The notes below the pieces were generated by a model that was not told the DNA's origin, did no database searches, and saw nothing but the letters and a program-made list of their open reading frames with translations. From Nodosilinea sp. P-1105 (GTDB taxonomy: Bacteria; Cyanobacteriota; Cyanobacteriia; Phormidesmidales; Phormidesmidaceae), in the NCBI RefSeq assembly GCF_012911975.1, contig NZ_SMDQ01000056.1, positions 1 to 39,150 of the forward strand: a stretch of DNA of 39,150 bases, written 5' to 3'. Below are positions 1-7,914 of the stretch, piece by piece (the first letter of the stretch is position 1; each line of letters opens with the position of its first letter). Made by a program: the position numbers and the translations under genes.

Positions 1-77
1 TGCTTCCCCCGATGGCTGGTGCCGTTCTTGGAGATATCGTGAGACCCACAGGTCGGACAGGTCATCTCAATAGCCAT
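1..77 (-). CDS. IS1-family transposase (InsA-like) N-terminus, partial
   Basis: The partial protein starts MAIEMTCPTCGSHDISKNG and continues SHRGK before leaving the window. The CPTCGS...I.KNG....GK pattern is the N-terminal zinc-binding and DNA-binding segment of IS1-type InsA/transposase proteins. A second in-frame ATG at 65 would start at MTCPTCGS, and this may be the real start because the family usually begins one to three residues before the first Cys. The gene reads outward to the left. It lies inside the IS end that finishes at 147. Confidence 0.65.
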   Translation of the reverse strand, partial: MAIEMTCPTCGSHDISKNGTSHRGK

Positions 78-147
78 GCGCTTGTCTCCCTGGTTATCGT
101 GGTGGCGTAGTCTGATTTTCCTCCGTCCCGTGCATTAATGCACTACC
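1..147 (-). mobile_element. IS1-family-like insertion sequence, terminal part
   Basis: The minus strand starts with GGTAGTGCATTAATGCAC at 147, which looks like an IS terminal repeat with a 12-bp palindrome at 131-142. About 70 bp further in is a reading frame that encodes a CPxCxS zinc-finger transposase start. This layout fits the 5' end of an IS1-type element. The rest lies beyond the left edge, so the other terminal repeat and target duplication cannot be seen. The family call rests on the protein motif and the end sequence only. Confidence 0.6.
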
Positions 148-618
148 AGAATAGGGACAGGGAATACCGATGAGAGTTGTTTTTGTTTTATAGATATTGA
201 GCAATAATTTCTATATTGTAGATACAGTTAAAATATTCCAGAACTAACGCTTCTAGTAAAATAGAAACGACATAACAATCCCAATGCACACCGACCGCCT
301 AGAGGTTGATGTTTGGGGTTTGAAGTTATCTGCGGCGGGTGATTGGGAACGTTAGCCTGCTTCATTCCTAGATAAGAGTGGTTGCTCAAAAGCAATGGGG
401 CTGATCGCAATAGTATTTCCATTCTTTGTGAAAAAATATTACCAATAGAAACATAGTGTTTCGAGCAGAAGACTAGTCAAAATAGTCGATCTATACTGAT
501 AAGTAAGAATACTTAAAGGCAATGGGGTTTTCTGGCTTTACCTTCACGCGAGTAGCCAATCTCACTTCGTTCCATTAGCCCCTAACCTTTAAGGGTTTCT
601 CTCGTAGGAGATACGGGT
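148..618. other. Intergenic stretch left of the first cassette gene
   Basis: This AT-rich stretch lies between the IS end and the gene at 619. It holds the first attC-like palindrome (270-357). I see no convincing gene: the short minus-strand frame at 228-422 overlaps the palindrome and has no protein-like composition. A Shine-Dalgarno-like TAGGAGA lies just before the ATG at 619. Confidence 0.5.
270..357 (+). repeat. attC-like imperfect palindrome 1
   Basis: The left box reads CATAACAATCCCAATGCAC and the right box ends GATTGGGAACGTTAGCC. Reverse-complementing the right half gives GGCTAACGTTCCCAATCACC, which matches the left half (TAAC, then CCCAAT, then CACC) with extra unpaired bases on one side. 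Asymmetric pairing of this kind, outer TAAC/GTTA boxes and a GC-rich inner arm (CCGACCGCC / GCGGCGGG) are hallmarks of integron attC recombination sites. The outer boxes are imperfect (ATAAC instead of CTAAC). The orientation matches the other attC-like sites in the window. Confidence 0.6.
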
Positions 619-1332
619 ATGAAACGATACGGAATAACGTTCCTTGTAGCCATATCACTCTTAGTAGCAACGCCAAGAGGAATGGGAGCGCATTCAAATC
701 CAGTCTCTCTCCAGACCACAACTTTCTCTTCTCCAATAATTCTTTCCCAAACTCCTCCTGCGGCCAGTAACTCTTCTATTGAGCTAATAAAAATTATAGG
801 TGGGAGTATAGTTGGCGGTGTAGTAGGCTTTATAGCCTGTTGGAAATTCTTTAAAAGTGAATTACCTGAAATTAATAGGAAGAATAGTGAGCAAAATTCC
901 CAAAGAACTAGGCGGATAGTGACAGACGCTTTTATAAGTGCCTTAGAAGACTCAACATTTAAGCAAAAATTTCAGGAAAAATTGAAAGGATTGTTAGTTG
1001 ATGAAACATACGATCAGAAAAAGCTTTTCGAATATTGTCTGGGCAAAAGTTTCAAGGACTCAGAATCGAAACAAGAGTTTCAGAATAAATTGAGGGGGTT
1101 ATTTGTTATTGAAAAATACGAACTGGAATATAAACTTTTTGAACATTGCTTGAATATAAGTCTAGAGGAGTTCTTGAGTAATTCTACATCCAAAAATACC
1201 CTTAATCGCCAGTTGAAAGACATCATAGCTTTCTTTGTTTCTGGAGATCGAGCACAAATCGGTCAGATGAGACAGGATATTGATGCTTTACGAGAAAAGG
1301 TTCGAATTCTTACAGAAAAAATGAGTTTATAG
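619..1332 (+). CDS. Unknown membrane-anchored protein with internal repeat, first gene of a three-gene cassette
   Basis: This 237-residue protein is not recognised. It has an N-terminal hydrophobic segment (about residues 5-20) followed by GMGA, possibly a signal peptide. A glycine-rich transmembrane helix follows (about 55-77, IIGGSIVGGVVGFIAC). The rest is a charged helical cytosolic or periplasmic part. Residues 111-144 and 147-181 are related copies (DSTFKQKFQEKLKGL and DSESKQEFQNKLRGL, each ending in KLFE.CL), so the protein carries an internal duplication. The last 20 residues look like a short coiled coil. The start is supported by TAGGAGA ahead of the ATG. The next gene follows after 12 bp, so the two are probably co-transcribed. 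Base composition is AT-rich compared with the core genes. Confidence 0.75.
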   Translation: MKRYGITFLVAISLLVATPRGMGAHSNPVSLQTTTFSSPIILSQTPPAASNSSIELIKIIGGSIVGGVVGFIACWKFFKSELPEINRKNSEQNSQRTRRIVTDAFISALEDSTFKQKFQEKLKGLLVDETYDQKKLFEYCLGKSFKDSESKQEFQNKLRGLFVIEKYELEYKLFEHCLNISLEEFLSNSTSKNTLNRQLKDIIAFFVSGDRAQIGQMRQDIDALREKVRILTEKMSL

Positions 1333-1344
1333 AGGTGATTACTC

Positions 1345-2505
1345 ATGTCTCCTATCAAACTAGCAGGCTTTGATAATCTATCTTTTCCTTCACCAGAATT
1401 CTTGCCAGAAGGGTACGTTAGGTTGCCGTGGCGATCCATTTTTCAAGAGACTAAAATCTCGCCCGGAAAATTAGTGATACAGGATAGCATTGGTAACTAT
1501 ATACCTGCTCAAGTTTTTCAGGTTGATCGAGATGACCCATCTCATGACTTCCTAATTATCTCCCTAAGGGATACACCATCTAGACTTGAGGAAGTATCGA
1601 GGGTTATCAAGTCGTTAAGCCTTAAAGAAGGCGAAGTAATCACTCAGAATCGTGGCTTTCCCCGGCTAGAAGTTATTCTAGGTCCTAATAGCCAAGCTCG
1701 TGGTGTGAAGCTTGCTAGCGGTAAACTAAGCATTTGGTTCAACTTAATTCCTGCTCCAGAAGATTATGAAAATGACTGGAATTGGTATTCTGGTTCAGCA
1801 ACTAGCGTACTGCTAAACAATCAAGAGATGCTTGAATATTTTACCAATGACTATGTTTCTACTACTGCACAACCATACTGGATGCGTCACGATCCGCAGA
1901 AGCGATGCATGCAAGTAGATAAAATTCGAGTACGGGATGATATACATACTACTTGGTCTGAACCCTACAATCTTTTTGATCAGCCTTATGAGCTGATATC
2001 TCACTCTATTGGTTCAGTTGGAGTAAGTATTACCATTGCCTCGACCCCCTTCAGTTATGGCACGGGTAGTCAATATCGGTTGTATCGTATTCTTAGTCTT
2101 TTCAAAGATTCAGATTATCTTCTAGAACGGCTATTTGTTCGCAAGACAAACATAAAGCCAGAAACAATAGCAAAGAACGACTACCTCGAATTTAAAGCTC
2201 ACTACTTCACCTTTATGGATCTCCATTTTTGGCCAATTCCAATGGAATTTTCATCCCATAAGGGTTTTGCGATGGTCTCTTGTATGCCTCCATATCCTGC
2301 CTATGGATTCATGTGTAATACCGAGCAGAATGTCAATCGTCCCACTGAAGACTTTCCGGAGTGGCCTAACAAATATAAAACCTTTTCGTGGGAATTATCT
2401 GGTTGTCAGTCAGCAGAGTGTATGCACCGACTCGCATTTACTTTTGATAATACACTACCAGAGCTTTTCTCAAAAGAAAATCAATGGCAAGCACTACCGT
2501 GGTAG
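1345..2505 (+). CDS. Unknown 386-residue protein, second gene of the three-gene cassette
   Basis: I do not recognise a family. The protein is soluble by eye, with no signal peptide or transmembrane helix. It is rich in aromatic residues (for example ENDWNWYSG near residue 145 and MDLHFWPIPMEF near 295). The C-terminal third has three cysteines in SCMPPYPAYGFMC and further cysteines in SGCQSAEC, which could bind metal. The start at 1345 follows a GAGGTGA Shine-Dalgarno-like stretch. It lies 12 bp after the membrane protein gene and 34 bp before the helical-repeat gene, so the three form one transcription unit. All three are AT-rich and lie between two attC-like sites, which suggests that they moved together. 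Confidence 0.75.
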   Translation: MSPIKLAGFDNLSFPSPEFLPEGYVRLPWRSIFQETKISPGKLVIQDSIGNYIPAQVFQVDRDDPSHDFLIISLRDTPSRLEEVSRVIKSLSLKEGEVITQNRGFPRLEVILGPNSQARGVKLASGKLSIWFNLIPAPEDYENDWNWYSGSATSVLLNNQEMLEYFTNDYVSTTAQPYWMRHDPQKRCMQVDKIRVRDDIHTTWSEPYNLFDQPYELISHSIGSVGVSITIASTPFSYGTGSQYRLYRILSLFKDSDYLLERLFVRKTNIKPETIAKNDYLEFKAHYFTFMDLHFWPIPMEFSSHKGFAMVSCMPPYPAYGFMCNTEQNVNRPTEDFPEWPNKYKTFSWELSGCQSAECMHRLAFTFDNTLPELFSKENQWQALPW

Positions 2506-2539
2506 TGAACAAAACCTAAATCTCATAAGGAGGTTTACT

Positions 2540-3517
2540 ATGTACGGAAATGATATACCTATTGACAACATCATATTCCGGCTATCCGAAGTGATTGCTC
2601 AAGATTACCTGAAGCTAGATAAGGAAAATAGCTTTATTCAGGAACATGGCGAGGATGTATTGGGTAAGCTAGAGACGTTTTACAACGAGGAAGGCTGTTG
2701 TCCCGATGGTAATGATCAGGCTGAGAAGATGTTCATTCTTCGGAGTCTTCCTCTGATCAGTAGTGTCGTTCAACTTAGCACAACTATCAAGCATTTTAAC
2801 GATGCGATGGAGGAAGTAGAAAAACTATACGGAATTGAAGATAACCCCTTTGATTCAGCAATTAAACTCTCATATCTTGTTTTTGCTTTTGCTATAAATA
2901 GAGGCTCCCAACTCTTCTCTCAGACCCCCAGTAGAAGCGAGACATGGAATCAGATGCGATCCCAAGTAGCGAGACTACTGAAACCAAGTCTAGACATGCC
3001 GAGTGATGAGCTAGGGGAATACTGGTATCTTTCGGCGCAGAGTTATGCTCAACAGGTTATGTCCAAACTTGGGGAATGCCAGATAATTAAAACTGAGAAC
3101 GGCGAAAAAGTTGAGGGAAGCGACATTCAAAGAATAGAGGGTCAAATTAAGAATATTACTGATAAAGCTGCACAAAAATTGAGACAGGCTATTTACATAG
3201 ATCGGCGATTCCAGAACCAAGCAAAAGACGTTCAAGCTTTTAATGTGATTTGGTATGGTTTAGCTCAAGATTATGCACAACAAGCGACATCTAGGCTCAG
3301 AGATATTGAGAGAGTTAGGACTGGGAATCTCGATGAACCTACGCAAGAAGGCGAGATCGCCAGAATTCTAGTCGAGATTGAGGATATTACCAGTAGGGTA
3401 ATAGATAGCTTGAAAGAGGCTGTTAGGATAGATCCTCTGTGCAAAGAAAAGGCAAGAACTGATAGAACCTTCGATTCAATTCGAGCTAATCCTAATTTTA
3501 GAGACTTGATTGACTGA
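2540..3517 (+). CDS. Helical-repeat (TPR-like) protein, third gene of the three-gene cassette
   Basis: This 325-residue protein starts at the ATG 7 nt after a strong AAGGAGG, which decides the start against longer in-frame options reaching back into the previous gene. It is all-helical by composition. Residues about 161-234 and 237-310 are two related units: YWYLSAQSYAQQVMSKL and IWYGLAQDYAQQATSRL, each followed by an EGQI or EGEI segment and an LRQAIYIDRRF or LKEAVRIDPLC helix. The ending FDSIRANPNFRDL resembles ends of TPR-like tails. TPR-type scaffolding is therefore likely, but no enzyme signature is visible. It is probably co-transcribed with the two genes before it, and it ends about 130 bp before the attC-like site interrupted by the group II intron. 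Confidence 0.75.
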   Translation: MYGNDIPIDNIIFRLSEVIAQDYLKLDKENSFIQEHGEDVLGKLETFYNEEGCCPDGNDQAEKMFILRSLPLISSVVQLSTTIKHFNDAMEEVEKLYGIEDNPFDSAIKLSYLVFAFAINRGSQLFSQTPSRSETWNQMRSQVARLLKPSLDMPSDELGEYWYLSAQSYAQQVMSKLGECQIIKTENGEKVEGSDIQRIEGQIKNITDKAAQKLRQAIYIDRRFQNQAKDVQAFNVIWYGLAQDYAQQATSRLRDIERVRTGNLDEPTQEGEIARILVEIEDITSRVIDSLKEAVRIDPLCKEKARTDRTFDSIRANPNFRDLID

Positions 3518-3650
3518 GGAAGTGATCACGAAAAGCTAATTTTGACCTGTTTAGCTCTCCTATTAGATATCCTAGTAAGGTATTTAGCAATCAGTAACAT
3601 TGCGCTTGCTAGATGGATTGGCGAAGGACGGTCGCCAAAGATACAGGCTA

Positions 3651-5772
3651 ATCGGGATAGGGAGAATCCTCACGAATCCCCCCTCCCACACCACCCATCG
3701 TGCGGCTCCGCAATGGGCGGTTCTCAACCTACCTGCTAGACGAGTTGGCAGACTTCTCCTCGTATCCCTGGGCTTTCATCCACAGGTCACGAATCGAGAG
3801 CAATCCCTCTTGTGCTAACCACTCATTGGTCATCCCCGTCTGCGTCGCCAGCGTCCGTGACAACCGCCAATACCCCTTCCGGCTTAAGCCCGTCGAGAAG
3901 GCGTGTCGTCTCGGAGTTCCCAGTTTGAGCAGGTTGCCAATGCGCGTCCAAGCCTTCGGCAGGCTGCGCCAACGGCCTACGCCACTGTTTCCAGTAACAC
4001 ATCCGGATCCGACGCCTCAGCCACCCATCTAACTCGGGAATTGGCCCATAGCGCTGGGAAATCCCAAAGTAGCCCATCCAACCCCGCAAATAGAGGCTGA
4101 TCCGCTTCAACCGATACTCCATCGACACCCGCCACCGTCGCGAGGTTAACCCCCGCAAGCGGTGCTTGAAGTCCTGGAAAGCTCGCTCAGACCAAACAAT
4201 TCGGATTCCCTGAAACGTAAATCCCAGGTACTCCAATCGCTCAATCCGTCGAACTCGGCTTTTCTGCGAATTCACCTTCAGTCGTAACACCTGGGTCAGA
4301 TAGCGAGTCACGCTTGCCTATTGCTGCGCAACGCTGACGCGAACACTCGCCTGCCTGCTTGGGCCGATTTGACCAAAATGACCACATCGTCCACATAGCG
4401 GGTAAAGCGGTGGCCCCGGTGTTCCAACTCCTGGTCGAGGTCATCCAGCAGGATGTTGGCGAGCAGCGGCGACAGGGGCGACCCTTGCGGTGTGCCCCAC
4501 TCTGTGGCCTGTACTACTCCTTCGACCATGACCCCGGCTCGCAGGTACCGGCCTATCAAGGCTAGCAGGGTCTTATCCCGCACTTTGCGGGCAACCCTTG
4601 CCATTAGAACATCGTGGTTTACGGTGTCAAAGAACTTTTCCAAGTCCAAATCCACCACCACCCGATAGCCTTCCTTGACGTATGCCTTCACCTGTTTAAT
4701 CGCGCCGTGGGCGCTGCGGTTAGGACGACAGCCAAAGCTGAACTCGGAAAACTCCGGCTCAAACAGTGGTGTCAGCACTTGTGAGATGGCTTGCTGGATC
4801 ACCCGGTCTAGGACTGTTGGGACTCCCAACAGCCGCTCTCCCTTGCCCCCTGGCTTGGGGATAACGACCCGTCGCACTGGAGCAGGGCGGTAGCGTCCAT
4901 CTCGCAAGGATTGGCGAATCTCTCCCCAGTGAAGTCGGGCGTAGGCCGCAAAGTCGTCCAGCACCATCCCGTCTATGCCGGGGGCACCTTGATTGGACTT
5001 CACTTGCTTCCACGCTCGGTGCAGGTTCTCTGAGTCGAGGACTCGCTCCATCAGATTCGTCTCTAAGGCTGGCTGCATGGGTCCACGCCAGTCCGCTTCT
5101 CCCCCATTCGGGTTCATCGACGCGGCTGAGTTTGTCATGGCTCCTCCTTTATCAGTTAAGTTCGGCCCTACTGCTACGCAGAAGCAAGCTACGCCCTATC
5201 TGGCCCATTACAGGCCAGCGTTTGGCTACTATGGCCTCGGCTGACTTCTGCCCCCGTCAACGCTTGTTGCCAATCGTTGGGCCATCCTTGATGCCTTAGG
5301 GTTCTGTGGCTACCGGGCCGTTTCCGGCCAGACCTCAGTCAGACTCCCTTAGCCTCAAGGACTGCCAAAAGGGCAGACCTCCCCAGATAAGACCGTGAAC
5401 TGTCGATGCACAACCGCGTCATTTACCGTATCCCCTGAACCTAAAGGCTACCCTGCGGGAAGGCTTCGCCTACGTTGTGTTGTGCCAACTCGCCCCAGAG
5501 ACTCGGCCTTTTTTCACATCCAGAACACGAGACAAGTCTTTGTCAGTTCTGGATGTGAAAACTATGACGTTTCTGTACCCTTCGGGAAGTCTGCGCCTAC
5601 GTCGGCTCGCACCTTTGCCGCTGGCTTCCTCCAGACCCTCCCTCACAGGAACGCCCTTGCCTTAAGCTAGTGGTTGTCCATCTCTCGGCTCCTATAACTT
5701 TCGAGCATTTGGATGGCTGGTTCTCCCACAGGGGACTTTCACCCCATTAGTTCACGCCCATGCTGGGCGTAC
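3651..5772 (-). mobile_element. Group II intron inserted in an attC-like site
   Basis: The intron reads on the minus strand. It starts at 5772 with GTACGCCCAGCATGGGCG, close to the GTGYG consensus but with A at the third base, and ends at 3651 with CCCGAT (consensus AY). It encodes a reverse transcriptase/maturase (3729-5138). Beyond that stop it has a stem-loop resembling domain V (AACCGCCCA ... TGGGTGGT, about 3687-3717) and a domain VI-like stem. Removing 3651-5772 joins the flanks to GGCTAACAACCGG, which restores the left box of an attC-like site. The 5' part carries a 16-bp-stem hairpin (5511-5561) and several short dispersed repeats (5166-5196, 5448-5476, 5575-5602). The class (IIC-like or other) is not assigned. 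Confidence 0.85.
3729..5138 (-). pseudogene. ltrA: Group II intron reverse transcriptase/maturase, broken by two short insertions
   Basis: The first segment (5138 down to about 4310) has the RT core: GIDG, a RPAPVRRVVIPKPGG block, GVPTVLDRVIQQA, FGCRPNRSAHGAI, a DLEKFFDTVNHD block (RT motif with catalytic Asp), GTPQGSPLSPLLANILLDDLD and RYVDD. A 22-23 bp insertion near 4311-4333 then shifts the frame. The second segment (down to about 3985) has FLGFTFQG-like EYLGFTFQG and the maturase helix LRGWMGYFGISQRYGPIPELDGW. A second insertion of about 22 bp near 3955-3982 shifts the frame again. The third segment reads TRIGNLLKLGTPRR through LAQEGLLSIRDLWMKAQGY to a TAG at 3729. The active site is YVDD rather than the usual YADD. 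The protein is presumably non-functional. Confidence 0.85.
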
Positions 5773-5831
5773 ACAACCGGTTGCAGCGGACGGTCCGCTG
5801 CGCAGCCCGCCGCTGAACCGGAGCGTTAGGC
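5773..5831 (+). repeat. attC-like site interrupted by the group II intron (right part; left 6 bases at 3645-3650)
   Basis: With the intron removed, the site reads GGCTAACAACCGGTTGCAG at its left and CTGAACCGGAGCGTTAGGC at its right. The arms pair as CCGGTTGCAGCGGACGG against CCGGTTCAGCGGCGGG, with an unpaired G in the left arm, and the outer boxes are GGCTAAC and GTTAGGC. The right box matches the integron consensus GTTRRRY. The length is about 64 bp, at the short end for attC. It is the most convincing attC-like site in the window. Confidence 0.8.
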
Positions 5832-5989
5832 CACCCGCGACATCAACTCTCTGCAATTATTCGTCGGTCATGAACCAAATTTTGTAAACAGAACAGATGA
5901 GCCTTTCGGTTGAGACATAAAATTCATCTAGGGTGCGGGTGGCGCTTGAGCTACTGATTTCAGAGTTGATGTCACCTCGTTCCCCTAAC
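5825..5989. repeat. Non-coding cassette bounded by 29-bp imperfect inverted repeats
   Basis: The left end (5825-5853) reads GTTAGGCCACCCGCGACATC and continues AACTCTCTG. The reverse complement of the right end (5961-5989) reads GTTAGGGGAACGAGGTGACATC and continues AACTCTG in corresponding pieces. The ends are formed by the GTTAGG box of one attC-like site and the CCTAAC box of the next. The interior of about 105 bp has no reading frame of note. It could be an empty or decayed cassette, a small mobile unit, or a structured RNA. Confidence 0.5.
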
Positions 5990-6073
5990 TGTTCACTCCA
6001 CCGGATGCACGGCGATCACGACCCGGTTGAGTCTCAAAGTTGGTCTTGCACCGGTAAGTTCGCGACGTTAGGC
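5984..6073 (+). repeat. attC-like imperfect palindrome 3 (before the AIPR gene)
   Basis: The outer boxes are CCTAAC (5984-5989) and GTTAGGC (6067-6073). Inner arms ACCGGATGCA and TGCACCGGT pair with one unpaired A in the left arm. The middle is more degenerate than in the other sites, so this assignment is less certain than for 5773-5831 and 7829-7914. The orientation is the same as the other copies. Confidence 0.55.
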
Positions 6074-6116
6074 GGAATAAGATAAGCTCTTCAAAATATG
6101 TTTAGTAGATGAATAC

Positions 6117-7781
6117 ATGAATATAAACGCATCCATTATCGACCAACGCTTGGTATCAGTCGTCAACGATATTCGTCAAAAGGCTTCTGAAGAATTACGA
6201 ATCAGAGATGAAAGCAGGCTTAAGTCTCTGGCCTTTGTATATCTGTGTGTTAAAACCATCTTAGATTTAGATGGTGATGACGCTTTTGATTGCCTAACCG
6301 AAGGAGGTGGCGATTTTGGAGTGGATGCCATGCATATTTCCGAAGAATATGATGGTGAGTTTACTGTCAGTTTATTTCAAGCAAAGTATAAGAATAACCT
6401 AGAGGGAGATTCCAACTTTCCTGAAGAAGGCATAGAAAGTTTAATAAATGCAATTCAGTACCTATTTAATCCGGCAGCTAGATTAGAACATATTAATGAA
6501 CGACTACTCGTGAAAGTGGAAGAAGCCCGTAGCCTAATCCGAGATGGCTATATTCCGCAAGTTCGGGCACTAGCTTGCAACAATGGGCTGAAATGGAATG
6601 CATCTGCTCAAGAAGCTATTGAACGTACTGGGTTTGGCGATCAGGTAACGTGGGAATATGTTAACCACGAGCGTTTAGTCAAAATTCTTCAAGCTTCTAG
6701 ACCTGTAAAGGATACTTTGCAGCTAAGTGGCAAAGCCATCGTTGAAGATATGGAGTTTAGCCGGGTACTTGTAGGTAGGATTTCTGTAACCGAAATTGCC
6801 ACACTTATAGAGCGACATGGAGAAAGGTTGTTAGAGCGCAATATTCGTCGCTACTTAGGCTTACAAGGAAATCGCGTAAATGAGGGTATCCGTCACACTT
6901 TAACTAGCGACGAAAAAAACAATTTTTACTTTTACAACAATGGAGTAACGCTGACTTGTGAAAGTTTCTCATACAACGCACTGCAAGATGGCGATTATCA
7001 GGTGCGTGTTGAGAATTTACAAATCATTAACGGTGGTCAAACATGTATGACTATATTTAAAACATTACGAGAACCTGATTTGCTTCATCAAAATGCTCAA
7101 GCTTTTGTCCTTCTCAGACTTTATCAATTACCTCGTGAAAATGAGGACCTAGTTCAAAGAATTACCTACGCTACCAATAGCCAAAATCCAGTAGACCTCA
7201 AGGATTTACGTGCCAATGATGAGCGTCAGCAAAAATTGGAAATGGATATTCAGCAATTGGGATTTAATTATCGGCGAAAGCGTTCTGATACTAGTACTCG
7301 GCCTACTGATATTACTTCAGGAGTGGCTGCTGAAGCAGTTTTATCGGTTTGGAGAAGAAAACCTCATCAGGCAAAGTTCTTCTCTCGTGAACATTTTGGG
7401 AAGCTGTACGATTCAATCTTTACTAATCAACTAAATGGAGCACAAGTTGTAATAGCTGTTCAGCTTTACAGAATTGCAGAAAATCGCCGCAAAAGACCAG
7501 AGCCTAATGATCCTGGTTTTGTTCGTTATGCTTCTTGTTTTATTGCGATGCAAATGGGACGAAGACTTCTGGCGGATCTGAACGTTCAGATGAAAGATAT
7601 TAGCCATCAAAACTTTCAATCAGCCCAACAGCTTATTGAGCAAAACGGTGAAGTTTATTTCAATGCCTCAGTACAAGAGATTCAACAGGCGCTTCAGGAT
7701 CTTTATGGGGAGCAAGAGATTTCTTTGCAGCAACTATCTGCGACATTTCGACGTGGTGATTTAATAAGTAGACTTCAATAA
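6117..7781 (+). CDS. AIPR-family protein, putative abortive-infection nuclease
   Basis: This 554-residue protein carries the features of the AIPR family (abortive infection phage resistance). These are an NNGVTLTCESF motif near residues 274-284 and LQIINGGQT near 301-309, followed by a helical region with VQRITYATNSQNPVDLKDL. The N-terminal part has GGGDFGVDAM (residues 63-72) and, 16 residues later, LFQAKYK (86-92). This D...QxK arrangement resembles a PD-(D/E)XK/Mrr-like nuclease core and suggests nucleic-acid cleavage. Full length for the family appears present. It is alone in its cassette, between attC-like sites at 5984-6073 and 7829-7914, with AT-rich composition unlike the core genes. 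A role in phage defence is inferred from family and location, not shown. Confidence 0.8.
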   Translation: MNINASIIDQRLVSVVNDIRQKASEELRIRDESRLKSLAFVYLCVKTILDLDGDDAFDCLTEGGGDFGVDAMHISEEYDGEFTVSLFQAKYKNNLEGDSNFPEEGIESLINAIQYLFNPAARLEHINERLLVKVEEARSLIRDGYIPQVRALACNNGLKWNASAQEAIERTGFGDQVTWEYVNHERLVKILQASRPVKDTLQLSGKAIVEDMEFSRVLVGRISVTEIATLIERHGERLLERNIRRYLGLQGNRVNEGIRHTLTSDEKNNFYFYNNGVTLTCESFSYNALQDGDYQVRVENLQIINGGQTCMTIFKTLREPDLLHQNAQAFVLLRLYQLPRENEDLVQRITYATNSQNPVDLKDLRANDERQQKLEMDIQQLGFNYRRKRSDTSTRPTDITSGVAAEAVLSVWRRKPHQAKFFSREHFGKLYDSIFTNQLNGAQVVIAVQLYRIAENRRKRPEPNDPGFVRYASCFIAMQMGRRLLADLNVQMKDISHQNFQSAQQLIEQNGEVYFNASVQEIQQALQDLYGEQEISLQQLSATFRRGDLISRLQ

Positions 7782-7828
7782 ATCAAATCGGTTCAATAAT
7801 TCGACTTCTTTTCTTGCGAACTCGCTTA

Positions 7829-7914
7829 GCCTAACACTGCGTTGGTGCGGACGGAACGGAGGTTATCGGTAAGAGTTCAAGCTTATCTGCCGCCGCACAA
7901 CTTCAACGTTAGCC
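7829..7914 (+). repeat. attC-like imperfect palindrome 4 (after the AIPR gene)
   Basis: The outer boxes are GCCTAAC (7829-7835, matching RYYYAAC) and GTTAGCC (7908-7914). The left arm GCGTTGGTGCGGACGG pairs with the reverse complement of the right arm, CGTTGAAGTTGTGCGGCGG, with unpaired bases, as expected for attC. It starts 47 bp after the AIPR stop codon. The central 40 bp are variable. Confidence 0.7.

Noticed and set aside
228..422. 64-residue minus-strand frame
   Set aside because: It overlaps the attC-like palindrome and its composition is not protein-like.
5395..5670. + strand frames within the intron 5' region
   Set aside because: They lie in the ribozyme RNA part, opposite to its direction, and cover hairpins and short repeats.
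270..7914. Idea that the palindromes are a CRISPR array
   Set aside because: Copies are few, divergent, 60-90 bp long and separated by whole genes, with no short regular spacers.
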